From Planctomycetales bacterium (GTDB lineage: Bacteria; Planctomycetota; UBA11346), in assembly GCA_025362255.1 (NCBI GenBank), contig JANYGY010000061.1, positions 1 to 10,712 of the forward strand: a stretch of 10,712 nucleotides of DNA. The letters run 5' to 3'. The notes beneath the pieces were generated by a model that searched no databases, had not been told where the DNA came from, and saw nothing but the letters and a program-made list of their open reading frames with translations. Positions 1 to 6,351 of the stretch are shown here, in pieces; position 1 is the stretch's first letter, and each line of letters begins with the position of its first letter. A program made the position numbers and the translations under genes.

Positions 1-476
1 CCAGAGGCAGTGGCATCCACCGCATGCTCAATGATCACCGCCGATGTTCCGCCGGCGTGACGTTGGCTCGATGGCGACCATGCACGAGGTGCACCAATAC
101 TGCTTTCCATCATTACCAGGGCTGCGAATACTGCCGCCAGGACAAAGCCAGCGGCCAGCCACGTCAACCGCGACCGCGCTGAGCGTTGACGTGCTCGGGC
201 GGCTTCTTTGGTCCGGGCAACGAATTGTCCAGATGCCACCCGTCGACGCAGATGGTCCCGAACTCGACCTCCAAGATCCGCCCGCTCTGGCGCCAAGGCG
301 CGGCTGAGCAAATCATCCATTAAAAGCAGCCCGCGCAGCCGCCGTCGTAAGTTCTCATCCTTGACCAGCTGTTGGGCCAGAGACACCATTTCTGGTGATT
401 CGATTGACCCGTGCCCGGCCCCCCGTTGCTCAATGAATTCAGCCACGAGATCATCGAGGAAATAGTCAGTCTTCAT
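1..476 (-). CDS. FecR-like anti-sigma / membrane regulator, partial (C-terminus beyond window)
   Basis: The frame opens with ATG at 476 and runs without a stop to the window edge: 158 codons of an incomplete gene. The start overlaps the stop of the ECF sigma gene as ATGA (473-476), so the two are translationally coupled. The N-terminal ~100 residues are soluble and charged, with an acidic start (MKTDYFLDDLVAEFIEQ) and a very basic stretch at about 87-103. One hydrophobic segment follows at about 105-123 (WLAAGFVLAAVFAALVMM), then a presumed periplasmic part. The last visible residues (SAVIIEHAVDA) resemble the opening of the FecR domain in planctomycete and verrucomicrobial proteins. ECF gene plus one-TM FecR protein is a standard sigma/anti-sigma pair, in which the cytoplasmic part would hold the sigma factor. 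The FecR assignment rests on context, topology and this short match, because the diagnostic domain lies outside the window. Confidence 0.72.
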   Translation of the reverse strand, partial: MKTDYFLDDLVAEFIEQRGAGHGSIESPEMVSLAQQLVKDENLRRRLRGLLLMDDLLSRALAPERADLGGRVRDHLRRRVASGQFVARTKEAARARQRSARSRLTWLAAGFVLAAVFAALVMMESSIGAPRAWSPSSQRHAGGTSAVIIEHAVDATAS

Positions 477-997
477 GACCGCTCACTCACCTTGAGCCGA
501 AGCAGCATGCAGGCACGCAAGTCCTCACGCAGACGCAGCATCAATTTCCGAATGGCATTGGGCGAACGGCCAACTGCCGAGGCTAACGCAGTTCCATCTT
601 CGACTCCGCCGTAATAGCGCATCAACATGTCGCGGTGTTCCGAATTCAGGCCTTCTAGACAGCGATGCAAGGCCGCTACGCGAAGAGATTCGTCAACCTC
701 CTCTTCTACGCACGATGGCGCGATGGGATCATCCAACAGCTGCTCTATGGAATGACATCGACGACCATTTTTTCGAAAATGTTCACGCACCAGATTGCGT
801 GCGATCCCCACCAGCCACGCCATCGGCTCCACAGTTGAGGGACGTGATGACCCACCCTCATAAAACGCCAGATAGGTTTCCTGTGCCAAATCATCGACCT
901 GATGCGGACGGACCCCCATGCCCGCGATCAAATCGCGCAACCGACCCTGAGTTGATTCCAGAATCTGGTCGAATTCACTATCCCACGTAGTCGACAT
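473..997 (-). CDS. ECF-type RNA polymerase sigma factor (sigma-70 family)
   Basis: This 174-residue protein has the two-domain layout of an ECF sigma factor. Region 2 spans about 14-80 and includes VDDLAQETYLAFYEG and the region 2.4-like helix WLVGIARNLVREHFRKNGRR, which would read the -10 element. Region 4 spans about 104-160: LRVAALHRCLEGLNSEHRDML, then the helix-turn-helix TALASAVGRSPNAIRKLMLR, for the -35 element. The wording of region 2.4 and the short region 4 fit the Rhodopirellula/Verrucomicrobium group of ECF factors. The start at 997 has a plausible ribosome binding site (GGTGAGG, four bases upstream). The stop overlaps the start of the membrane gene downstream, so it likely forms an operon with its anti-sigma partner. 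The target regulon cannot be read from the sequence. No obvious shared promoter motif with neighbouring genes was found. Confidence 0.92.
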   Translation of the reverse strand: MSTTWDSEFDQILESTQGRLRDLIAGMGVRPHQVDDLAQETYLAFYEGGSSRPSTVEPMAWLVGIARNLVREHFRKNGRRCHSIEQLLDDPIAPSCVEEEVDESLRVAALHRCLEGLNSEHRDMLMRYYGGVEDGTALASAVGRSPNAIRKLMLRLREDLRACMLLRLKVSERS

Positions 998-1199
998 GCC
1001 GCCTCACCGGGTAAATCAGCTGTAATGAAAATAACCTGGAGACCCGGCATTGCGCTCAGCTGACGGCTTTCTTGAGATGCACCTTTGTCCATCACTCCCC
1101 GGCGCGAAATCCTGTTCTATCCAGCACGATCTCAGCATGCAGGTCTCCTGGAGACTGATGATGAAATCATCGACCCCGTGCCGCGTTATCTCTCTGCGC

Positions 1200-1266
1200 G
1201 GGGCGGACGTGTGTGATGCAATTGGTGATATTGAATGAATTGCCGATGCGTCCGCCCCATTTTTTT
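1200..1266 (+). terminator. Orphan intrinsic-terminator-like hairpin, plus strand
   Basis: Arms GGGGCGGACG (1200-1209) and CGTCCGCCCC (1249-1258) pair perfectly over 10 bp. They are followed by one A and seven T (1260-1266), as in a Rho-independent terminator read on the plus strand. The 39-nt interior contains a second stem, GCAATT (1218-1223) with AATTGC (1238-1243), so the loop is itself folded. No plus-strand gene precedes it within the window. It could end a small plus-strand RNA, or stop antisense transcription running out of the sigma operon region. The long interior is unusual for a simple terminator, hence moderate confidence. Confidence 0.5.
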
Positions 1267-1408
1267 GGCGGAACGGATGCCCTGCTCACAGATGAGTTCT
1301 ACCATTTGTGTGAGCACCGCTTCTGAGCGTCACATCAAATATCCGAATCGATCTGATGTGAACGTTCCCCACTTCGCGCCTGACCTGGTTAAGCGCAATG
1401 AAACCATC

Positions 1409-1443
1409 GCCAACCGCCCGCATCACATGCGTGGGCGGTTGGC
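1409..1443 (-). terminator. Strong stem-loop after the lipoprotein gene, likely 3' end of the operon
   Basis: GCCAACCGCCC (1409-1419) pairs perfectly with GGGCGGTTGGC (1433-1443), and GCAT/ATGC extends the stem inside. It lies about 50 bp beyond the lipoprotein stop in the direction of transcription. There is no clean T-run afterwards on the minus strand (GATGGTTTCATT), so it may be a weak terminator or a 3'-end stabilising hairpin. Confidence 0.5.
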
Positions 1444-1493
1444 ACACTGGGTCGAAGATTTACTTCGTGGAGCTGGAAATGAGAGCCTTCACC

Positions 1494-1928
1494 TCAAGGA
1501 GCCAGGACGAAATCCTGCAAGCCCGATTCCAGGACGGATCCATCGGCCAACGTCAGCGCCACCAGGACGCAGGTCTTGGCCACGAGCGGATCAGGCAGGG
1601 TCATGGTGGCGCGCCAGCGATTGGCAGCCAACGGCGTGATGGTTGCCGATGATGCGGTTTCATAACTGGTACCGACCTTGGCTGCGAGCGAGGCACCCGC
1701 TGGCAGATCGGCAGCTTCGATCAGAACGCTGACCGGTTGGCCAGCAGCAATCGGAGTCTCGGCGGTGACTGACAATGCCGTACCCGGCATGCCCCGAGCG
1801 CCCAACGACACCGTGGTCGTCGTCGAAGCAGCGGGATCACTACCACCGCCGCCGCCGCAGCCGGCAAGTATCGCCGACAATGCCAGCGTGGCAGTCACAA
1901 GTGAGAGTCTGGTAGTGGATAGAATCAT
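1494..1928 (-). CDS. Small secreted lipoprotein with a glycine linker, function unknown
   Basis: This 144-residue protein begins with a short basic n-region and a hydrophobic stretch ending in the lipobox LAGC, with the lipidated cysteine at residue 24. A run of five glycines and a Ser/Thr-rich linker (about 25-40) follows, typical of a tether between a lipid anchor and a folded domain. The rest (about 40-144) is rich in Val, Ala and Thr in alternating patterns and looks like one immunoglobulin-like beta-sandwich; I could not assign a family. The start codon has a good binding site, GAGG, whose bases overlap the TGA stop of the glycosidase-like gene upstream, so the two are co-translated. Gene order suggests a membrane-anchored accessory (binding or docking) to the secreted enzyme, but that is inference. 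The 11-bp-stem hairpin at 1409-1443 lies just downstream. Confidence 0.82.
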   Translation of the reverse strand: MILSTTRLSLVTATLALSAILAGCGGGGGSDPAASTTTTVSLGARGMPGTALSVTAETPIAAGQPVSVLIEAADLPAGASLAAKVGTSYETASSATITPLAANRWRATMTLPDPLVAKTCVLVALTLADGSVLESGLQDFVLAP

Positions 1929-1936
1929 GTGAAACC

Positions 1937-4018
1937 TCAGTTGGTGGAAATGGAAGACGAGACGATTTGGACATCACTGAATCGGGCGGTGGTGAGCTGT
2001 CCGTCCTGATGACTGGACACAGCTAATCCCACCTGAACCAGAGTCCCCAACGTGATCGCCTGGCGACGAATCTGGCGCCACGTGGTGCCATCTGGAGAGG
2101 ATGAACTTATGATGGTATTGCCGATACGTTCAAGGCGCACCCAATACGGCGCCGTTCCTATGGGACCAGCTGTGTGAGCACTCGCCTGATCCGTTATCGT
2201 GCGGCGTTGATACGACAGACCATTTCCCGGAGTTACGAACGTGCTGGCATGGCGCGAACCGGGCGCCAATGATTCACGAATCATCACCCCCGCTTTGGCC
2301 CATGAATTCGTGGCATTCACCAGACTGATCACTCGGGCAGTGATCATCAGATCACCTGAAACGGGCCGCGAAGCGAACTGGAATCCATCGGCAGTACCCC
2401 AGATGTCAGCACCGCTACCGCTCACGGACCAGATACTTTGATCATACGTAGTAGAGCCAACAGCGGCAACGACACCGATATCCCGGGCCGACCAGTTCAG
2501 TGGCAACGCCGCGGGGGCGAGGATATTCATGGTGGTTGCAGGCGAGACGGTCGAGGCACCTGAATTATCCGTCGCCTTGGCGGTCACCTGGTAACCGACT
2601 CCGAGACCGGGCACTGCCCAGGTCGCGGTGTATGGGGCCGTGGTGTCCGTCTCGATCAACACCGACCCAACAAAGAATTCTACTTTGACCACGGTGCCAT
2701 CGTTGTCACTGGCGGTGGCGGACATGGTCAGTGGTACGCCGGCCGTGCCGCTGGTCGCACATTGGAGTGCGACCGTGGGCGGAAGGTTCACTCGGGCTGC
2801 AACACTTTTGAAAATAAGGATGTCACCAGCTTCGATCTCAAAGTAAGTGCCGGTTACCGCGCGATCGGCACCGTCCTTACGAATTTCGGTCAGGTTGCCG
2901 GCATTCAGGAATCCGAGAGTCACCGCCAGGGAATGGTCGATATCCTTATTCACGATCGCGACGTAATCAGCGCCGCCATTGGTGAAATAAGAGACCACGG
3001 CACTACGCAGGCCGATTCCCGATGGAAACGACAGCCCGGTCACCGCGCCATGGGGCGTAAATGCGGTGGTTCCTGCAGGGCTGGTCTGCCCGGCGTGACG
3101 TACTTCGAAATCATGGGCGCCAACGAACACTCTGGACAATGCGGCGACTTCATGATTGATGGTTTTGACCAGCTCATAAGTCGCCGTGCGTACTCCATTC
3201 CGATCAATAGGCGCATCGCGATCATCGCCAAAGGTTTCCCAGTAGGTGTACGCCTGGATGCACTGCGCTCCGTACACGAGATTGTTGAAACATTCGATCC
3301 GGAATTCGGCCAAGGTGCGTGGAGGCTGGATGGTGGTCGCCGTTCCCTGGCGAGTCGATTGATAAAATCCCCAAAACGGCTTGCGGACTGCTTTGCCCAC
3401 CGCGGTGACTATCTCGAGATTGGTATAGACCCCCTCATCAAGAAAGCCCAGCGAGGTTGGGTAGTGATCAAACGACAGAATCGGTACGGGAACCGTATTC
3501 GCAAAGTCAGTGACATAATCTCGATAGGCATTGACGCCCGAGGTCCCGAGCAGCGAATTGCTTGCGTATATCGGCAAGAGATTGATGTAGCAGGGATGGA
3601 GAGGGTCCAGCGCCTGGATCGTGCGCACGCGGGTAGCCAGCGCAGGAAATTGCACGGCTGAGGGTTCATCGGTGATGTGGTACCCAGCCAAGGCAGGATG
3701 AGTCTTCAATCGAGGAATCGCCGTCGCGGGATCTGTCTCCAACTCGGGACACAGCACCCATATCGTAACTCCGGCAACCTGAGCTGAATCCAATGCGGCC
3801 AGGGCCTGATTAACACTGTCAAAACCCGACAAGCTGGTGGTGAATCCAGCTTCGGCTAATTCCTGATAGCGGGCAACTGAACTGTAGGCCCCGCCGGGAA
3901 TGCTCACGCAGGCATAGATCGGCATAGTTTCTTGAGCACTGCACCTAGCAGAGCCACAGACTACCTGCACCAGGAGCGATAGCGTAACCGCCGTCAAGAA
4001 GAGCGGGGTGCGGATCAT
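1937..4018 (-). CDS. Secreted multidomain glycosidase-like protein (TIM barrel, Ig-like domain, laminin-G-like domain)
   Basis: I place the start at 4018 (693 residues) because this methionine begins a clear signal peptide (MIRTPLFLTAVTLSLLVQ, probable cleavage after CSA near residue 28). The frame stays open to an ATG at 4096, but those 26 extra residues look unlike an export signal. Residues about 32-330 resemble a (beta/alpha)8 glycoside hydrolase. AGYHITDEPS places a candidate acid/base at Glu98, LSFDHYP follows a later strand, and AYTYWETFGDD offers Glu261 as a second candidate. A small beta domain follows to about 405. Residues about 411-500 are a bacterial Ig-like domain (NLPPTVALQ ... 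VEFFVG ... ATDNSG). Residues about 506-688 form a concanavalin/laminin-G-like sandwich (WAKAGVMIRESL), often sugar binding. It should act outside the cytoplasm on a carbohydrate. The substrate and exact GH family are not evident. It precedes a lipoprotein gene by eight bases and follows an AraC regulator. Confidence 0.78.
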   Translation of the reverse strand: MIRTPLFLTAVTLSLLVQVVCGSARCSAQETMPIYACVSIPGGAYSSVARYQELAEAGFTTSLSGFDSVNQALAALDSAQVAGVTIWVLCPELETDPATAIPRLKTHPALAGYHITDEPSAVQFPALATRVRTIQALDPLHPCYINLLPIYASNSLLGTSGVNAYRDYVTDFANTVPVPILSFDHYPTSLGFLDEGVYTNLEIVTAVGKAVRKPFWGFYQSTRQGTATTIQPPRTLAEFRIECFNNLVYGAQCIQAYTYWETFGDDRDAPIDRNGVRTATYELVKTINHEVAALSRVFVGAHDFEVRHAGQTSPAGTTAFTPHGAVTGLSFPSGIGLRSAVVSYFTNGGADYVAIVNKDIDHSLAVTLGFLNAGNLTEIRKDGADRAVTGTYFEIEAGDILIFKSVAARVNLPPTVALQCATSGTAGVPLTMSATASDNDGTVVKVEFFVGSVLIETDTTAPYTATWAVPGLGVGYQVTAKATDNSGASTVSPATTMNILAPAALPLNWSARDIGVVAAVGSTTYDQSIWSVSGSGADIWGTADGFQFASRPVSGDLMITARVISLVNATNSWAKAGVMIRESLAPGSRHASTFVTPGNGLSYQRRTITDQASAHTAGPIGTAPYWVRLERIGNTIISSSSPDGTTWRQIRRQAITLGTLVQVGLAVSSHQDGQLTTARFSDVQIVSSSISTN

Positions 4019-4108
4019 CGGCTTACCACTGCGGCCTGATATCTGATAACCATATGAAATAATGACATGGCCTGCCGCTGTCCGTGCCAACGCCATTAAC
4101 CCGACGCA

Positions 4109-4133
4109 CGATACGTGTCTCTAACACGTATCG
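4109..4133. repeat. Perfect 10-bp inverted repeat in the glycosidase leader
   Basis: CGATACGTGT (4109-4118) and ACACGTATCG (4124-4133) flank a 5-base centre, CTCTA. ACCCGA (4099-4104) can alternatively pair with TCGGGT (4131-4136), giving a second, overlapping fold. It lies about 90 bp upstream of the chosen glycosidase start and within the predicted transcript. It could be an operator for a dimeric regulator or an RNA hairpin; the sequence does not decide. It is not a terminator on the minus strand, as no T-run follows. Confidence 0.55.
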
Positions 4134-4163
4134 GGTCAATTTATGAGTATCACTCACCCACCT

Positions 4164-4259
4164 GTGACCAGGAAATCAATTTTCCTTGAGGGTCACTGAC
4201 CTAATAAAATTGTTGTTTATATTTGTTATCCCGTGATGCACAAAGTGGTGGTGACCCTC
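4164..4259. promoter_or_regulatory. Three GTGACC/GGTCAC elements, candidate AraC-regulator sites
   Basis: GTGACC occurs at 4164-4169, GGTCAC at 4191-4196 and GTGACC at 4251-4256. The second sits inside the 11-bp palindrome GGTCACTGACC (4191-4201). The second and third form a 9-bp inverted repeat, GAGGGTCAC (4188-4196) and GTGACCCTC (4251-4259), flanking the AT-rich candidate promoter. The first sits in CCTG-TGAC-CAGG (4161-4172). Repeated half-sites bracketing a promoter next to an AraC-family gene suggest operators, but AraC-family sites vary too much to assign by eye. Confidence 0.4.
4216..4243 (-). promoter_or_regulatory. Candidate sigma-70-like promoter of the glycosidase/lipoprotein operon
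   Basis: On the minus strand, TTGTGC (4243-4238) and TATAAA (4221-4216) are separated by 16 bases, within an AT-rich stretch (about 4199-4230) that stands out from the GC-rich surroundings. Transcription would begin near 4209, leaving a leader of about 190 bases before the chosen start at 4018. It is bracketed by the GGTCAC/GTGACC elements. The hexamers are imperfect. Confidence 0.42.
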
Positions 4260-4273
4260 TACTCTCGCGGAGA

Positions 4274-5140
4274 TCATCTGTCCGCGTGTTGCGACGGTGG
4301 CATGCCAAAATGTTTTTTGAAGACGCGTGAAAAATGAAACTGATCGGCGAACCCACAGGTCGCGGCGACTTCCTTGACACTCAGAACGGTGCCCGCCAGC
4401 AGCGCACGGGCGCGAGCTAAGCGCACGGCGAGGAATGCCTGCTGCGGAGTGGCGTTGAGCACCCGGCGGCAGTGGCCGGTCAAGGTGCGTTCGCCGAGAT
4501 GAAGCGCTGAGGCCATTGCCTTCAAGGTCAGGGGCCGATCGGCGTGCACCTCGAACAAGCGCGTGATGGCGCCGCGAAATGCGTCGTCTTCAGATTCACC
4601 AGTGAACGTTGCTGAACGCGCGTCGGCAGGAATCGCGTGGACCAGCCGCCACACGCAGACCAGCGCCAGCGATTCGCGCAAATGAGCAACGAGGGCGTCG
4701 CCGGGGACATCCGGTTGCTCGATCAGGTGGGCCAGGGCGGCGTCGAGTCCGGGGTTACGCGTAATCCGCGGGTCAGCGTTGCGCGCCAGCAAGGGCGCCC
4801 CGGCCAATGCGAACCACAGCGCCGCGTGGGCACCGCCGGCCGCGATCTGATCAGCGTGCTGATCGCCGGGTTGCACCAGCAAGCACTGGCTGGGCGTCAC
4901 GCTCAACGCGTGATCATTCAAGGTGCAGCGATAGGCGCCGCGGCGCGGCACGATCAGTTCGTAATGCTGATGCCGATGTAGCGGATAGCGTCCGTCGCGT
5001 TGGGCTTCGGCGACGATCGTACCGACGCCGATGAAGGTCGGCCTGACCCCGGTGCCGATCGCGGCGAACTGCGCGACATAGGTCAGGCCGTTTGCCAGTT
5101 TGCCCGGCTGGGCCGCCCGTTCTGCCGTGGAACGATGCAC
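4274..5140 (-). CDS. AraC-family transcriptional regulator with N-terminal cupin sensor
   Basis: This 288-residue protein has the two-part AraC layout. Residues about 35-120 form a cupin-type ligand pocket, with HRHQHYELIVPRRG at 55-68 and LVQPGDQHAD at 88-97. Residues about 190-286 are the DNA-binding domain with two helix-turn-helices: ADRPLTLKAMASALHLGERT (first) and VKEVAATCGFADQFHFSRVF (second), ending in the hallmark FKKHFGMPPSQ. It starts with GTG at 5140, supported by the best ribosome binding site in the window (AGAGGAG, about 7 bases upstream). An N-terminal cupin with this HTH pair is typical of sugar-responsive regulators. It lies directly upstream of, and on the same strand as, the secreted glycosidase operon, so local control of that operon is likely but unproven. 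It follows pheA by 72 bases, with no convincing terminator between them. Confidence 0.93.
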   Translation of the reverse strand: MHRSTAERAAQPGKLANGLTYVAQFAAIGTGVRPTFIGVGTIVAEAQRDGRYPLHRHQHYELIVPRRGAYRCTLNDHALSVTPSQCLLVQPGDQHADQIAAGGAHAALWFALAGAPLLARNADPRITRNPGLDAALAHLIEQPDVPGDALVAHLRESLALVCVWRLVHAIPADARSATFTGESEDDAFRGAITRLFEVHADRPLTLKAMASALHLGERTLTGHCRRVLNATPQQAFLAVRLARARALLAGTVLSVKEVAATCGFADQFHFSRVFKKHFGMPPSQHADR

Positions 5141-5212
5141 CGATCGGTCTCCTCTTTTGGCTTACGCAAGGTTTCCGAAAATCGAATCCGGTGCAGCTAA
5201 GAGCAAGTGCTG

Positions 5213-6307
5213 CTATTCGTTGAGCGGCTGCTCAGCTCGCGGGTAGCTGCCCAACACTTCGCAGGTCGAGGTGTTGCGCGACAATTCTTGAATCGCGGCC
5301 TGGATCGTGGGATCGCGTTGATGGCCGATCAGGTCGATGAAGAACAGATATTCCCACGGGCGACGGCGGCTGGGACGGCTTTCGATGCGACCCAGGTTGA
5401 TTCCGCTGCGATGAAATGGCAGCAGGCAATCATAGAGTGCACCCGGACGATCCTGGACTCCGAAAAAGAGACTGGTCTTGTCGCTGCCGGTGGGCTGGGC
5501 GGCGCGCTCGGGTGTGCCGATGACGACAAATCGGGTGATGTTGTTGGGGTTGTCCTGGATGTCGCTGGCGAGCAGCGGCAGGCTGAACGCCGTCGCGGCC
5601 TCGGAGTTGCCGATCGCGGCGGCGCCTTCTGCGAGATCGGCTTCAACCGCGCGTTCGGCCGCCTTGGTCGTCGACACCAGTTCGACGAGTTCGACCCCGG
5701 GCATGTTCGCGGCCAACCAATTGCGGCACTGGCCAAACACCGTGTGCCGGGAATAGATCCGGCGAACCTGATCGCGCGGCACCTTGCTCATCAAGTGATG
5801 ACGGACCCGCAGGTGCAGCTCGTTGATGATCCGCAGATGGGTTGCCAGGAAGGCATCGATGGTATCGGTGATCGCGCCATCGGTCGAATTTTCGATCGGC
5901 ACTACGCCATAATCGGCGTGCCCCTTTTCGACTTCGCTGAACACCGTGGCGATGCTCTCGACATGGGTGTAGGTCACTGACTCGCCGAATTTCAAACGCG
6001 CGGCGAGATGGGTGAATGCGCCCTGCTGGCCGAAATGGCAAATCGTCAGCGGCCGCTCAAGCGCGAACGACGCACTCATGATCTCGCGCCAGATCGCGCG
6101 CAACGCCGCGTCGGGCAGAGGCCCGTGATTGAGCGCGCCGAGCTTGACAAAGACCTCATGCTCGCGGTGCGGGACGAAGATCGGACCGCCGCTGTGGGCC
6201 TTGGTCTTGCCGACCTCGCGCGCCAATTCGGCACGCTGATTCAGCAGGCGGACCAGCTCCTGATCGATACCATCAATCTGCTGACGCAGCTCGCCGAGGT
6301 CACTCAT
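5213..6307 (-). CDS. pheA: Bifunctional chorismate mutase / prephenate dehydratase (P-protein)
   Basis: The protein converts chorismate to prephenate and then to phenylpyruvate, the precursor of phenylalanine. All three expected parts are present in its 364 residues, the usual P-protein length. The AroQ-type chorismate mutase spans about 1-85 (LGELRQQIDGIDQELVRLLN and FVPHREHEV). Prephenate dehydratase spans about 87-265, with GQQGAFTH, VVPIENSTDGAI, IGNSEAA and the catalytic-motif NNITRF at 256-260. The C-terminal ACT domain (about 278-355) has DRPGALYDCL and the IESRP motif (308-312) associated with phenylalanine feedback inhibition. It is 44 bases downstream of greA on the same strand, with no terminator seen, so co-transcription is likely. 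The ATG at 6307 has only a weak binding site (AAGAG), but the alignment-critical mutase helix starts right there. It shares the aromatic pathway with the DAHP synthase gene upstream. Confidence 0.96.
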   Translation of the reverse strand: MSDLGELRQQIDGIDQELVRLLNQRAELAREVGKTKAHSGGPIFVPHREHEVFVKLGALNHGPLPDAALRAIWREIMSASFALERPLTICHFGQQGAFTHLAARLKFGESVTYTHVESIATVFSEVEKGHADYGVVPIENSTDGAITDTIDAFLATHLRIINELHLRVRHHLMSKVPRDQVRRIYSRHTVFGQCRNWLAANMPGVELVELVSTTKAAERAVEADLAEGAAAIGNSEAATAFSLPLLASDIQDNPNNITRFVVIGTPERAAQPTGSDKTSLFFGVQDRPGALYDCLLPFHRSGINLGRIESRPSRRRPWEYLFFIDLIGHQRDPTIQAAIQELSRNTSTCEVLGSYPRAEQPLNE

Positions 6308-6324
6308 GGCAGTCGCTCTTGGCC

Positions 6325-6350
6325 ATCACTCGTGGTCATCACTCGTGGTC
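6325..6350. repeat. 13-bp tandem duplication between greA and pheA
   Basis: The 13-base unit ATCACTCGTGGTC occurs twice in immediate succession (6325-6337 and 6338-6350), directly after the greA stop codon. It fills more than half of the 44-base spacer before pheA. It looks like a replication-slippage duplication; no function is evident. Confidence 0.85.
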
Positions 6351-6351
6351 A

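Larger units (their letters stand above)
998..1493. other. Gene-free, hairpin-rich intergenic region (496 bp)
   Basis: No credible gene lies here; the short open frames show no recognisable protein. It is the upstream region of the sigma operon and the downstream region of the lipoprotein gene. Inverted repeats follow one another: GTCTC/GAGAC (1143-1155); GATGAT/ATCATC (1157-1171); CCCCG/CGGGG (1174-1203); a 10-bp stem (1200-1258); GCTCACA/TGTGAGC (1284-1315); TCACATCA/TGATGTGA (1330-1361); an 11-bp stem (1409-1443); CGAAG/CTTCG (1453-1467). A 9-bp direct repeat CCTGGAGAC lies at 1035-1043 and 1147-1155. GGAGACC at 1038-1044 could also pair with GGTCTCC at 1142-1148. The 1174-1203 and 1200-1258 stems share bases and cannot coexist. 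The region may encode a structured RNA or a leader, but I recognise no known RNA family. Confidence 0.6.

Noticed and set aside
998..1493. CRISPR array or insertion sequence in the hairpin-rich gap
   Set aside because: The stems differ from each other, there is no regular repeat-spacer spacing, and no transposase or matching terminal repeats are present.
2762..3661. A 299-codon plus-strand open frame inside the glycosidase gene
   Set aside because: No recognisable motifs or convincing start signal; the minus-strand frame has a signal peptide and three readable domains.
4019..4096. An upstream start for the glycosidase at 4096
   Set aside because: The 26 extra residues precede a complete signal peptide and would bury it; no better ribosome binding site is seen there, so the start at 4018 is preferred.
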